From Bartonella sp. HY038 (GTDB lineage Bacteria; Pseudomonadota; Alphaproteobacteria; Rhizobiales; Rhizobiaceae): a stretch of DNA of 64,000 nucleotides. Positions 20,057 to 28,949 of the stretch are shown in pieces. Location: assembly GCF_014117425.1 (NCBI RefSeq), contig NZ_CP059726.1:136944-200943 (forward strand), in the 5' to 3' direction. The position numbers were made by a program, and so were the translations under genes. Positions within the stretch are counted from its first letter, which is position 1, and every line of letters begins with the position of its first letter. The notes beneath the pieces were generated by a model, which saw nothing but the letters and a program-made list of their open reading frames with translations, was not told where the DNA came from and did not search any database.

Positions 20057-20476
20057 ATGCGTAATTTTTTGAAAGCCTATTGGCTGTGTATTATCATTGC
20101 AACGCTGATTATTCTTTGTGCGTTTTTCGGCTGTAGTGCCGGTGGTATTAAAAGTTATTTTGGTTCCTATACAATTGTATTTGGATTTATAATTTTTTTT
20201 GAAATATGCCTGCTTGCCATACATGCAGCTATTTTTTGCCTGCTTACATTGCCGCTTTATTGGTTTTTCAAACCTCATATTAACCTTATAGTAGCAATTA
20301 TTTATAGTATATTTATATGCGAATTGAGCTTTTTGGGTCTTGATATTTTCGTTTTGAAAGATTTAATTTCTTTATTAGAATTACATTTGATCTTTTGCTT
20401 GATGGGGCTAATTACCGGGTTATTTTTCAATTTTTTATATAAATATTTTCAAAAAAGACAAAAGCTCACCCCATAG
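20057..20476 (+). CDS. Small four-helix membrane protein (KAYWL family)
   Basis: A 139-residue protein, N-terminus MRNFLKAYWLCIII, with four hydrophobic segments, the family motif TLPLYWFFKPH and a short basic C-terminus (KYFQKRQKLTP). AGGAAG precedes the ATG. It lies directly after its paralogue, probably in one transcript, and converges on the leftward gene ending at 20482. No function is known. Confidence 0.75.
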   Translation: MRNFLKAYWLCIIIATLIILCAFFGCSAGGIKSYFGSYTIVFGFIIFFEICLLAIHAAIFCLLTLPLYWFFKPHINLIVAIIYSIFICELSFLGLDIFVLKDLISLLELHLIFCLMGLITGLFFNFLYKYFQKRQKLTP

Positions 20477-20481
20477 CCGCA

Positions 20482-20958
20482 TTAATCCTCAACTATAAAA
20501 GTTGGTGCATAATATTGAGCAATAGATGGTTCAATATGTTGCCAATTATCTCCATCTAAATCCAAAGCTTCGGCAAAGAAAAGGCTAATCATATATTCTG
20601 GCTCATCGGTGTTCAAAGCAATACAAGCTTTTAAACTATATAAAACATGTAGAACAAGTCTTCCCTCATTATAAAACCGACTTTGTGAATAATTCCCTAT
20701 CTTTTTCCAAAGTTCAATCCTTTTTTCCTCAAGAAATTTTTCATCACCGACATGGCTACCAAAGTAAAATTCCTTTGAATATTCGATAAAGGGATGAAAT
20801 TCTGGGTTTATTTTATCCTTGATCTTTTCTAAATATATTAAAAATACCTTATTTACATCATCATGATCCAATTCTTTATTTTGATTATAATAGTAAAAAA
20901 CATAATCAGCGGATATTCTTTCTTCAAAATCTTTTTGGGTGAAATGCCGATTAATCAT
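20482..20958 (-). CDS. Hypothetical protein
   Basis: A 158-residue acidic protein starting MINRHFTQKDFEERIS, with aromatic-rich helices and no signal or membrane segment. The ATG at 20958 has AAAGGTG upstream and is preferred to an in-frame start at 20994. It ends six bases from the convergent membrane gene. The composition is like many small cytoplasmic immunity-type proteins, but I cannot assign a family. Confidence 0.6.
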   Translation of the reverse strand: MINRHFTQKDFEERISADYVFYYYNQNKELDHDDVNKVFLIYLEKIKDKINPEFHPFIEYSKEFYFGSHVGDEKFLEEKRIELWKKIGNYSQSRFYNEGRLVLHVLYSLKACIALNTDEPEYMISLFFAEALDLDGDNWQHIEPSIAQYYAPTFIVED

Positions 20959-21230
20959 AAAACACCTTTCACTGCACTCTATATATTCAATCATTATTTT
21001 TGTTAATAAAACTATATGTTAGTGGCTATTATCAAGATTTAATATTTATATAAAAAGACCTTAATAATAAAATAAAAAAAGAGAGCTCAATACATATTGC
21101 CCCTTTATTATATTATATAAATTAAATTTTTCTAGTGATTTTGTAATTTCAACAAAGTATTTTCTCGCGTTAATATTAATTTAATACAACAATATATTTT
21201 ACATTGTTTTTATCTTTTATCACAGATAAT

Positions 21231-21247
21231 AGTTCAAGAATTGAACT
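21231..21247. repeat. Inverted repeat similar to the IclR-region palindrome
   Basis: AGTTCAA-GAA-TTGAACT is a perfect seven-base palindrome just beyond the iclR-type gene. It shares AGTTCA/TGAACT arms with the palindrome at 22089-22106. It could be a second operator or a weak terminator; there is no T run. Confidence 0.4.
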
Positions 21248-21253
21248 TAAACA

Positions 21254-22027
21254 TCACGCATAATAGCCCAATAATTTTGATATTTTTAATGCCGTTGTGC
21301 TAATTTTACTGCCAATAAGTTCAATTGTTGTTGCTGTTGCTTCTTGCTCAGTTAAGCTTACTGCAATACCGGCTATTGCTTGCTTTGCATGGTTTTTAAT
21401 TGCTGCACCGAGGCAAATCATGCCATCGCGTATCTCACCATTATCAATCGAATAACCGTTATTGCGAATATTTTGCATGTCCGTCTTGAATATTTGGAAA
21501 TCCCGGGTACTTGATGGGGTAAGCGGTTGCGGCCAATCATGAGTTTTAACCAATGTGTTAATTTTGGCGTCACTCCAGCTTGCCATCATTGCTTTACCGG
21601 TTGCGGTAAAATAAATTGGCAAACGCATACCAATTTTAAAAGTAAATCCCAAGGGCGCATTGCTATTACGGCAAGCAATATAAACAACCTCACTCCCTTC
21701 AGGAACTGATAATGTCAGTGTATACGGTGCTAAGTCGCAATGTTCACTGGCAATTTGATGAAAAGCATCAACCAAATCAACATTAGATAAAAACCTGCTT
21801 CCCCATTTTGATAATTTTGTACCAAGTTTAAATGTACCATCAATATTGCGTTGTATTAATTCCAATTCACACATTACATGCAGCAAACCATGACCGGTGC
21901 TTTTGGGGATTTTCAACCTTTTTACAATATCGGCGGCATTTAGCAATTCATCACTATCAACCAAAAGATCAAGGATTGCCGCGGCACGGCGCAAGGCTGG
22001 AATATTATGGGCAGTTTCTTTTTCCAT
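21254..22027 (-). CDS. IclR-family transcriptional regulator
   Basis: A 257-residue regulator: an N-terminal winged helix (about residues 10-70, with the recognition region KRLKIPKSTGHGLLHVM) and a C-terminal effector-binding domain of the IclR type (GSEVVYIACRNS, IYFTATGKAMMASW). It is divergent from an MHS permease gene at 22431, followed by a ureohydrolase and an M20 enzyme, so it probably controls uptake and breakdown of the same compound. A palindrome between the two genes is a plausible operator. Confidence 0.88.
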   Translation of the reverse strand: MEKETAHNIPALRRAAAILDLLVDSDELLNAADIVKRLKIPKSTGHGLLHVMCELELIQRNIDGTFKLGTKLSKWGSRFLSNVDLVDAFHQIASEHCDLAPYTLTLSVPEGSEVVYIACRNSNAPLGFTFKIGMRLPIYFTATGKAMMASWSDAKINTLVKTHDWPQPLTPSSTRDFQIFKTDMQNIRNNGYSIDNGEIRDGMICLGAAIKNHAKQAIAGIAVSLTEQEATATTIELIGSKISTTALKISKLLGYYA

Positions 22028-22088
22028 TGGCTCAAATTCTCAATTGACAATTTATTCATTTTAAATAAATATACACTATACTGAATGA

Positions 22089-22106
22089 AGTTCAATATGA
22101 TGAACT
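22089..22106. promoter_or_regulatory. Candidate IclR operator
   Basis: AGTTCA-ATATGA-TGAACT is an inverted repeat with six-base arms, 62 bases upstream of the iclR-type start and in the divergent promoter region. IclR proteins usually bind such short palindromes near their own promoters. Confidence 0.5.
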
Positions 22107-22430
22107 CGTAATTTGGGAAATTTACGGATAAGTTGGGAGGCAACTTAAATGTTTAGACATCACATAAAATTTGTAACAACCAAATGCTTTAAGGTTTTTT
22201 AATCATTAGGCCGCCGCCAATGGTTTAGAAATATTATTGCCATTGGCACTTAAAACCGCTTATTGATTTCACCCTTAAATCACAAACTGCATGAATTGCT
22301 TAGGCTTTGCCATGGCATGATGCCTTTATTTACGCTTCATAATGAAATCACCCAGATACCCCATTAAACAATAGACCTGCCTCTTTGCCGTAAAAAATTT
22401 TTCTAATAAAAATAACAACAGGAACAACCT

Positions 22431-23720
22431 ATGGGAAAACCGCAACCGATACGCGCAGCACTGGCTGCATTTTTAGGTACTGCCATTGAATGGTATGATT
22501 TTTATATTTATGGTACTGCCGCAGCCCTTGTTTTTGGGCAATTATTCTTTCCAAGTGAAAGCTCTTATCTTGGCAATCTTGCGGCCCTTGGTACTTTTGC
22601 GGTTGGCTTTATTGCACGCCCCTTTGGCGCGGCGATCTTTGGTCATTTTGGCGATAAGCTTGGCCGCCGACTTAGCCTTGTAATAACTTTGCTCATTATG
22701 GGCGGCGTTACCACCCTTATCGGTGCTTTACCAACTTATGAATCTATTGGCATGTATGCCGCTATTTTGCTGGTATTTTTGCGACTTATCCAAGGTATTG
22801 CGGTTGGCGGTGAATGGGGCGGCGCTGTTTTAATTGCCGCCGAGCATGCGCCCGAAAAATGGCGAACATTTTTAGCATCCGCTCCGCAATATGGTAGTCC
22901 CGTTGGTCTTATACTGGCAACCCTTGCTTTTCGCTATGTCTCTGACTTGCCAACTGAAGATTTAATGTCATGGGGCTGGCGCATTCCATTTCTTGCAAGT
23001 GGTGTGCTTGTTCTTTTGGCTTTTATTATTCGCCTTGGCATTAATGAAAGCCCTGAAATGCAGGCGCAACTTGACAGCAAATCCAGCCATGAAATTATCC
23101 CTATTAAAGAATTATTAGCTAAAAAATCAACAGCTTTAATTCTTGGCATTGGTGCGTGTATCCTTGGCGTTGCTGGTTTTTATTTCATTACTACCTTTAT
23201 GATTAACTATACCACCACCTATCTCAAAATAGAAAAATCCACTATTCTCAATATTATTTCATGGGTTGGTGTGGTTGAAATTATTTCATTTCCTATTGGC
23301 TCATTTTTGGCAACCCGTTATAGTGAGCGTAGTTTATTAATGACCATGACTGGGCTTGGTGTTATCTGGGCAGTACCAATGATGCTGTTAGTTGTTTCAG
23401 GCAGCACTATAAATATTGCCATTGCTATTTTGGTGGCAACCTTCCTTGTTGGCGCCTATTACGCGGTGATCGCGCCTTTCTTACCGCGCGCCTTTCCAGT
23501 CAGAATGCGCTATAGCGGTATTTCGCTGAGCTATCAGCTTTGCGGGGCAATTTTTGGTGGCGCAACCCCAATGATTGGTGTTTGGCTTGCTCATTATTTT
23601 GGTACCAATTGGGTTCCATTTGCCGGGCTTTTCGGCGGTCTTACATTGATAACTTTTCTATGTGTTTGGGCATTGCCGATTGAAAATGAAAAATCCGTGC
23701 TGCACACATATAAAAATTAA
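22431..23720 (+). CDS. MFS transporter, metabolite:H+ symporter family
   Basis: A 429-residue twelve-helix permease. It has the MHS-type N-terminus (GTAIEWYDFYIYG), the loop 2-3 signature FGDKLGRR and the RLIQGIAVGGEWGGA motif in helix 4. Relatives (ShiA, KgtP, ProP) import organic acids, shikimate or betaines with protons. AGGAAC precedes the ATG. The neighbouring hydrolases suggest an amino-acid-like or guanidino substrate, which is inference. Confidence 0.9.
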   Translation: MGKPQPIRAALAAFLGTAIEWYDFYIYGTAAALVFGQLFFPSESSYLGNLAALGTFAVGFIARPFGAAIFGHFGDKLGRRLSLVITLLIMGGVTTLIGALPTYESIGMYAAILLVFLRLIQGIAVGGEWGGAVLIAAEHAPEKWRTFLASAPQYGSPVGLILATLAFRYVSDLPTEDLMSWGWRIPFLASGVLVLLAFIIRLGINESPEMQAQLDSKSSHEIIPIKELLAKKSTALILGIGACILGVAGFYFITTFMINYTTTYLKIEKSTILNIISWVGVVEIISFPIGSFLATRYSERSLLMTMTGLGVIWAVPMMLLVVSGSTINIAIAILVATFLVGAYYAVIAPFLPRAFPVRMRYSGISLSYQLCGAIFGGATPMIGVWLAHYFGTNWVPFAGLFGGLTLITFLCVWALPIENEKSVLHTYKN

Positions 23721-23857
23721 TTCAACAAGCCATGTTAATTTTGGGCAGCAATGCCCAATCGATAGCGATTTAAAATTGGCCGGCAAAACTTAACTTATAG
23801 ATTTGACCTAAGCTGTTATAAATTAAATCTAATTTTGAAGAACAGGAAAACCTTGAA

Positions 23858-24901
23858 ATGGACAAAAACGCTTTAGAAGCCTTAAGGGCTCGCTTTGGAG
23901 GCGAAAACGAAAATAAGATCTATGACGAGCATTTCAATGCAGTTGCAGCGGGAGTTATCAATAAAAGCGGCACGCGTGCAGCACCTTTTGCTGGCGTTCC
24001 CACATTGCTAGACGCGCCGTATCGACAAATCGATTGGAGCGCCCCAGATTTAACTAATCTTGATGTTGCCTTGCTTGGGGTGCCGATGGATTTGGCGATT
24101 AGCAACCGCAATGGGTGCCGTTTTGGTCCACGCGCTTTAAGAACGATTGAACGCGTTGGACCTTATAATCATGCTTTAAAAATCGCCCCCAAAATGGCGA
24201 TGAATTTTGCTGATATTGGCGATGTACCATTTCGTAGCCGCTATGATCTGACTGGTTGCCACCAAGATATTGAAGAGACTATAACCCAAATTATTGATGC
24301 TGGGGTTAAGCCACTATCGGTTGGCGGCGACCATTCAATATCCTTGCCAATCTTGCGGGCAATTGGCAAAAGCCGTCCTGTTGCGATGATCCATATTGAC
24401 GCCCATTGCGATACAGGTGGCCCTTTTGACAATTGCCGCTTCCATCATGGTGGCCCTTTTCGTCACGCGGTATTGGAAGGCGTGCTGGATCCAACATTGA
24501 CAATCCAGATTGGCATTCGCGGCTCATCTGAATATTTATGGGAATTTTCTTATGCATCAGGCATGAGCGTTATCCATGCCGAAGAAATCCAAAAACGCGG
24601 CATTGCCGCAATTATCGAAACAACCCGCAAATTAATTGGCGATCATCCAGTTTATTTATCCTTTGATATTGATAGTCTTGATCCAGCCTTTGCTCCGGGC
24701 ACTGGAACGCCAGAAATTGGTGGATTGACAACCCGTGAAGCACAAGAATTATTGCGGGGGCTTGCTGGTATTAACATTATTGGCGGCGATGTGGTGGAAG
24801 TATCCCCTGCTTATGATGCAACCACAAATACTGCTCATGCGGGTGCACAAATATTATTTGAAATTTTAAGCCTGATGGCCCTGCGAAAGGCAAAGGGGTA
24901 G
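23858..24901 (+). CDS. Ureohydrolase family enzyme (agmatinase/guanidino-acid hydrolase like)
   Basis: A 347-residue enzyme with the binuclear manganese motifs of the arginase/agmatinase fold: GGDHS, DAHCD and SFDIDSLDPAFAPGTGTPE. Such enzymes split urea from a guanidino compound. The longer N-terminus, with a conserved GVPMD strand, resembles bacterial guanidinobutyrase/guanidinopropionase proteins, but the specificity residues cannot be judged by eye. It follows the MHS permease in the same direction, suggesting import and hydrolysis of one compound. Confidence 0.85.
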   Translation: MDKNALEALRARFGGENENKIYDEHFNAVAAGVINKSGTRAAPFAGVPTLLDAPYRQIDWSAPDLTNLDVALLGVPMDLAISNRNGCRFGPRALRTIERVGPYNHALKIAPKMAMNFADIGDVPFRSRYDLTGCHQDIEETITQIIDAGVKPLSVGGDHSISLPILRAIGKSRPVAMIHIDAHCDTGGPFDNCRFHHGGPFRHAVLEGVLDPTLTIQIGIRGSSEYLWEFSYASGMSVIHAEEIQKRGIAAIIETTRKLIGDHPVYLSFDIDSLDPAFAPGTGTPEIGGLTTREAQELLRGLAGINIIGGDVVEVSPAYDATTNTAHAGAQILFEILSLMALRKAKG

Positions 24902-24990
24902 GTTTGCGAAAAGCAAAAAGTTCTTGATGCACCAAGTTAGCTATTAATAAAATATCAATCAATCATATCACAGCATAAAGGTTAGCCCTC

Positions 24991-26286
24991 ATGTCATCAG
25001 TCCCCTACCCCAGCAACGAAGATATCAAATTGGCTGTCGATCGCCTTTTTGATCAACAGGTGGAATTTCTTGAAAAACTGGTTAAGTTTCCCTCACTAAG
25101 AGGACAAGAAGCAGCTATTCAAGATTTTATGGCTGAGGCAATGATTGATCTTGGTCTAAATGTTGATAAATGGTTGATTGATATTGAAGCGATTAAATCC
25201 CATCGTGGCTTTTCTCCCGTTAGCGTATCTTATGATGATGCATGGTCAGTGGTCGGCCAATATCTGCCCAAGGGCAAAACTCTTGGCCAATCGCTTATCT
25301 TAAATGGCCATGTTGATGTGGTACCAACCGGCCCATTGGAAGCTTGGTCATCGCCGCCTTTTGAACCACGCATTGAAAATGGCTGGATGTATGGGCGCGG
25401 CGCAGGCGACATGAAGGCAGGCGTATCAGCCAATATTTTTGCATTGAAAGCCTTGCAATCTCTAGGCTTTATGCCAGCTTCACCTTGTTATGTTGAATCA
25501 GTCATTGAAGAGGAATGTACGGGTAATGGTGCTTTATCCTGCCTTGTGCGTGGATATAGTGCCGATGCAGCTTTCATTCCTGAGCCATTGGAACCCAAAT
25601 TAATGCGGGCGCAAACTGGCCCTATCTGGATAGAGGTCGAAGTATCAGGCGCTCCCGGTCACGCATCTGGGGATTTTGGCAAAGGCGCAAGCGCTATCCA
25701 TATTGCAATGCAATTAATGCAAGCTTTGGACGAATTAGAAAGCAAATGGAACGCGCAAAAGTCCAACCATCCGCCTTTTGATAAGCACCCCCACCCAATT
25801 AATTTTAATATTGGTAAAATAAATGGCGGCGAATGGCCGTCAAGCATGCCGGCCTCTTGCACGTTTGAAGTGCGCATTGCCGTTTATCCTAAACAATCAA
25901 TAAACGAAATCTGCAAAGAATTTGAAGCCTTTATTATGGATAAAGCAGCTCAAATTAAGGGCTGCCAAAATATGCCGAAAATTCGCTATACGGGCTTTTT
26001 GGCAGAAGGCTATGTGCTTGAAAATGCTGAAGCGCAAGAAGCTGCCTTACAACGATCGCATAGGCAAGTATGGAATGAAGAACTTGGCGAGCATGTGTTT
26101 GCTGCCACCACGGATGCGCGCTTTACTGGACTTTATGGCGATTGCCCAACTCTCGTCTATGGGCCATATTGTAAAAATCCGCATGGTTTTGATGAATGTG
26201 TGGATTTACAATCCTTGCGCAAAGTAACGCAAACCATGGCATTATTTATTGCTGATTGGTGCAAATTAGAAAAAATGATAGATTAA
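24991..26286 (+). CDS. M20-family metallohydrolase (ArgE/DapE-like deacylase)
   Basis: A 431-residue zinc hydrolase with the M20 pattern: NGHVDVVPTG (first metal His and the catalytic Asp), GAGDMKAG (bridging Asp) and VIEEECTGNGA (catalytic Glu and metal Glu). A lid/dimerisation domain (about residues 210-330) contains GAPGHASGDFGKG. It probably removes an acyl group from, or cleaves, an amino acid derivative. It is the third gene after the permease and ureohydrolase, so it may act on the same substrate or its product. Confidence 0.88.
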   Translation: MSSVPYPSNEDIKLAVDRLFDQQVEFLEKLVKFPSLRGQEAAIQDFMAEAMIDLGLNVDKWLIDIEAIKSHRGFSPVSVSYDDAWSVVGQYLPKGKTLGQSLILNGHVDVVPTGPLEAWSSPPFEPRIENGWMYGRGAGDMKAGVSANIFALKALQSLGFMPASPCYVESVIEEECTGNGALSCLVRGYSADAAFIPEPLEPKLMRAQTGPIWIEVEVSGAPGHASGDFGKGASAIHIAMQLMQALDELESKWNAQKSNHPPFDKHPHPINFNIGKINGGEWPSSMPASCTFEVRIAVYPKQSINEICKEFEAFIMDKAAQIKGCQNMPKIRYTGFLAEGYVLENAEAQEAALQRSHRQVWNEELGEHVFAATTDARFTGLYGDCPTLVYGPYCKNPHGFDECVDLQSLRKVTQTMALFIADWCKLEKMID

Positions 26287-26558
26287 AAAAGGTGGGCCCC
26301 TATTCCTTAAAAGCGGGGGGAGGAATAGAATAGGAGCCCAAGAACACTTTTTACGATCGAAAAAAGTGCTCTATGCAATATTTTTATTTTTTGAAAAATA
26401 CCCAACGGGTCAAGAAATGGAGGGTTCTTATCCGTGAAAGGGGGAGGATGGATAAGAACCCTTGAGCAATTTTTTTGCAAGTGATGATCCATAACTTACA
26501 AAAAATGCTCGTCATATTGCAGTTTTTTACATGACGGGAGGAATAGAAAAAACTGCAA
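26285..26558 (-). ncRNA. Candidate RNA with three anti-Shine-Dalgarno hairpin loops
   Basis: Three strong hairpins lie between convergent genes. Arms: 26518-26528 with 26547-26557 (perfect); 26421-26433 with 26450-26462 (13 perfect pairs); 26293-26305 with 26328-26340 (12 of 13). Read leftwards, every loop contains TCCTCCC, which can pair with Shine-Dalgarno sites. The last hairpin is followed by TTTTTT (26290-26285), making it a rho-independent terminator. Two further A/T-rich hairpins lie between them (26341-26372 and about 26463-26512). Rhizobial alpha-r14 (NfeR1-type) and Rhodobacter CcsR small RNAs carry similar CCUCC loops. This one is longer and could be an independent RNA or the 3' end of the AstE-like mRNA, whose stop is 14 bases upstream. 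Confidence 0.5.
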
Positions 26559-26571
26559 ATCTAAGTTAAAT

Positions 26572-27531
26572 CTATTTTTCACGACCCAAGCGCACCGCAG
26601 TGGTGCCAATGCGTGCATGACGCAAAGTGGGCTGCAACAAATAGCAATTATCATATGGCGTGACAATTTCCTCATCGCCATCATAACCAATGACTGTGCC
26701 TTTTTTAGCAATAACTTGCATACCAACATAATCTTCAGCAAAGCGGAAATTGTCAGTTTTAATCGTCACAGCTTCGGTGATATCAATGACTTTTTGTGTA
26801 ACTGGTGCTTGATTAAGCAAATAATCTGAAACGTCACTTGCATCAGCAACACCAGCAACGATTAAGAAACGCGCAGCAACATCTAGAGCTAGCGGATAGG
26901 CTTGCTTTTCAAAATGATGCCCTGATTCATATAAAACCGCTGCCTTATCATTATTTGGATTACCAAACTGACCATAATCACGCAAGCGTTTGCCAGCCTT
27001 ATGCCCTTGGTCCATAATAATAAATTCTGGCACGCCAATGGCTCGTGCAAGCGCTTCACCTTTTGGTAATACGCCGCCCATCATAATTGGCGGATCAGCT
27101 TCATGCATAGAATGAAGATCAAGCAGTAGATCTACATCAGCAAGCACTGGTTCAATTTCACGGGCGCGACGAATTTCGATGGTATCACGCGTGCCGTAAA
27201 GCGATTCATTATCCCATGCGCGGTTCATATCTTCTTCGATAAACCGTGTTGCATCTGGGTTTTCAGCTGAAAAAGCTTCATAAGCAGCAATATTTGCAAA
27301 GCCAAGGGTAAGCTTGCCTTGTTTTGGTTTGAAACCATCACGTAATAGGCGGTCAACAGTCAACGCACCGCTGACTTCATTGCCATGCACCAATGACATA
27401 ATCATTGCATGCTTACCTGGCTTACCTGAATCAAAATGGTGAATATATTGAACGCCGCAATTGCCTTCTTTCCAAACGGAAATATCTGGAAAAGGCAATT
27501 CAATTGGATAATGTTTGAATTTTGAAGTCAT
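26572..27531 (-). CDS. AstE/AspA-like zinc deacylase (M14 family)
   Basis: A 319-residue succinylglutamate desuccinylase/aspartoacylase-family protein. Zinc ligands appear as H49 and E52 (in VHGNE) and a second histidine in LLDLHSM near residue 140; a small beta-rich C-terminal domain follows. The family removes acyl groups from amino acids or trims peptides. GGAGGGAG precedes the ATG. It converges on the M20 deacylase, and an MHS permease lies upstream on the same strand behind a terminator, so it is probably expressed separately. Confidence 0.82.
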   Translation of the reverse strand: MTSKFKHYPIELPFPDISVWKEGNCGVQYIHHFDSGKPGKHAMIMSLVHGNEVSGALTVDRLLRDGFKPKQGKLTLGFANIAAYEAFSAENPDATRFIEEDMNRAWDNESLYGTRDTIEIRRAREIEPVLADVDLLLDLHSMHEADPPIMMGGVLPKGEALARAIGVPEFIIMDQGHKAGKRLRDYGQFGNPNNDKAAVLYESGHHFEKQAYPLALDVAARFLIVAGVADASDVSDYLLNQAPVTQKVIDITEAVTIKTDNFRFAEDYVGMQVIAKKGTVIGYDGDEEIVTPYDNCYLLQPTLRHARIGTTAVRLGREK

Positions 27532-27606
27532 AATTTATTTTCTCCCTCCATTTTAGCAAAATAGTAAAACGGACTTTCAGTCAAAAATGCGTCAAATCAA
27601 AAATAA

Positions 27607-27641
27607 AGAGCAGCTTAGTTTAATTTAGTCAAAGCTGCTCT
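27607..27641 (-). terminator. Rho-independent terminator of the second MHS permease gene
   Basis: AGAGCAGCTT and AAGCTGCTCT form a perfect ten-base stem with a fifteen-base loop, ten bases past the permease stop. Leftward the stem is followed by TTTATTTTTG. Confidence 0.85.
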
Positions 27642-27650
27642 AGCCTTATA

Positions 27651-28949
27651 TTAGCGGCGTTTTGGTGTGCGTTGATAAAGCGCAGTAATGGCAATTAAGC
27701 TTAGCACAACGGTTGCTATAACGTAAAAGCTCGGAGCAAGATTATTGTGTGTCTTATCAATCAACCATGTTGCGATAAGCGGCGCGAAACCACCAAAAAT
27801 AGTTACAGAAATATTGTAACTAACTGCAAGCCCGGTACTGCGCACATTGGTTGGGAAAATATCAGCAATAAGTGCTGGCATAGCTGCCAAACTTAAAGCA
27901 AGAAGGAAACCAACAAAAGCTTGCACAGAGAATAACGTGGTTGCACTTGGCCATTTGTTCAAAATATAGATCAACGGAAACGAGGTTAAGCCAAGCAATA
28001 GCAACGAAAAGCCAACAAGCTTAATGCGGTTAAAGCGATCTGATAATGCACCAACCATGGGAGACACAAACAACAACATCAAACCGGTGATTAATGCACC
28101 AATATAAGAAACGGTTGCAGGCAAATGCAATTGCTTGATGGAATAGGTTGGCATATAGATTTTATGAACATAATTATAAGCGGTTGCCGCAGCAACAATG
28201 CCAATGCAAAGCAACATGCTATTTAGATTATTGGTCAAAAGTTCCTTAAATGGCTTATGATCAACCTTTTCATGCTTAACTTGTTCAAATTCTTCGGTTT
28301 CAGCCACATTGCGGCGAATATACCAACCAACAGGGCCGATAAGCAAACCAAAGGCAAAGGCAATGCGCCATGCACCATTTTCAATTTGGGTTGCATCGAA
28401 AAACCAAAAAATCAATGCTGCCATACCTGCCGCCATGACCGTTGCTAGGCCTTGGGTTGCCATTTGCCAACTGGCAAAAAAGCCACGGCGTTTGGTTCCT
28501 GCATGTTCAACAAGGAAAGCAACAGACGCGCCAAATTCGCCGCCGGTTGAAAAGCCTTGGATCATACGCGCAATGATAATGACGAAAGGAGCAATGAAAC
28601 CAATCGTCTCATAACTTGGTACAAAGGTAATCATTGCAGTGCCAAGCACCATAAGCCCGATAGACAAGGACATTGAGGCTTTTCGGCCAGCCTTATCAGC
28701 ATAGCTACCTAAAATGATCGAACCAAGCGGACGGGTAACAAACGAAATACCAAAAGTACCAACCGCAATAAGCAGTGATACTGTTTCGTCAGAATTTGGA
28801 AAAAATAGCTTACCAATGGTTATGGAAAAATATCCATAAATCAAAATATCATAAAATTCGAGCGCGTTACCGGCGCTCGCTGCAACAAATTCGCGCCAAT
28901 TTTTGCGCATAATTTGCCCCACTGTCATTGTGCCCTGTGGATTAGACAT
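27651..28949 (-). CDS. MFS transporter, metabolite:H+ symporter family
   Basis: A 432-residue twelve-helix permease with ASAGNALEFYDILIYGYF at the N-terminus, YADKAGRK in the first cytoplasmic loop and RMIQGFSTGGEFGASVAF in helix 4, all typical of the MHS family (citrate, alpha-ketoglutarate, dicarboxylate or betaine carriers). It is only distantly related to the permease at 22431. It ends in its own terminator. The upstream 715-base gap should hold its promoter. Confidence 0.9.
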   Translation of the reverse strand: MSNPQGTMTVGQIMRKNWREFVAASAGNALEFYDILIYGYFSITIGKLFFPNSDETVSLLIAVGTFGISFVTRPLGSIILGSYADKAGRKASMSLSIGLMVLGTAMITFVPSYETIGFIAPFVIIIARMIQGFSTGGEFGASVAFLVEHAGTKRRGFFASWQMATQGLATVMAAGMAALIFWFFDATQIENGAWRIAFAFGLLIGPVGWYIRRNVAETEEFEQVKHEKVDHKPFKELLTNNLNSMLLCIGIVAAATAYNYVHKIYMPTYSIKQLHLPATVSYIGALITGLMLLFVSPMVGALSDRFNRIKLVGFSLLLLGLTSFPLIYILNKWPSATTLFSVQAFVGFLLALSLAAMPALIADIFPTNVRSTGLAVSYNISVTIFGGFAPLIATWLIDKTHNNLAPSFYVIATVVLSLIAITALYQRTPKRR

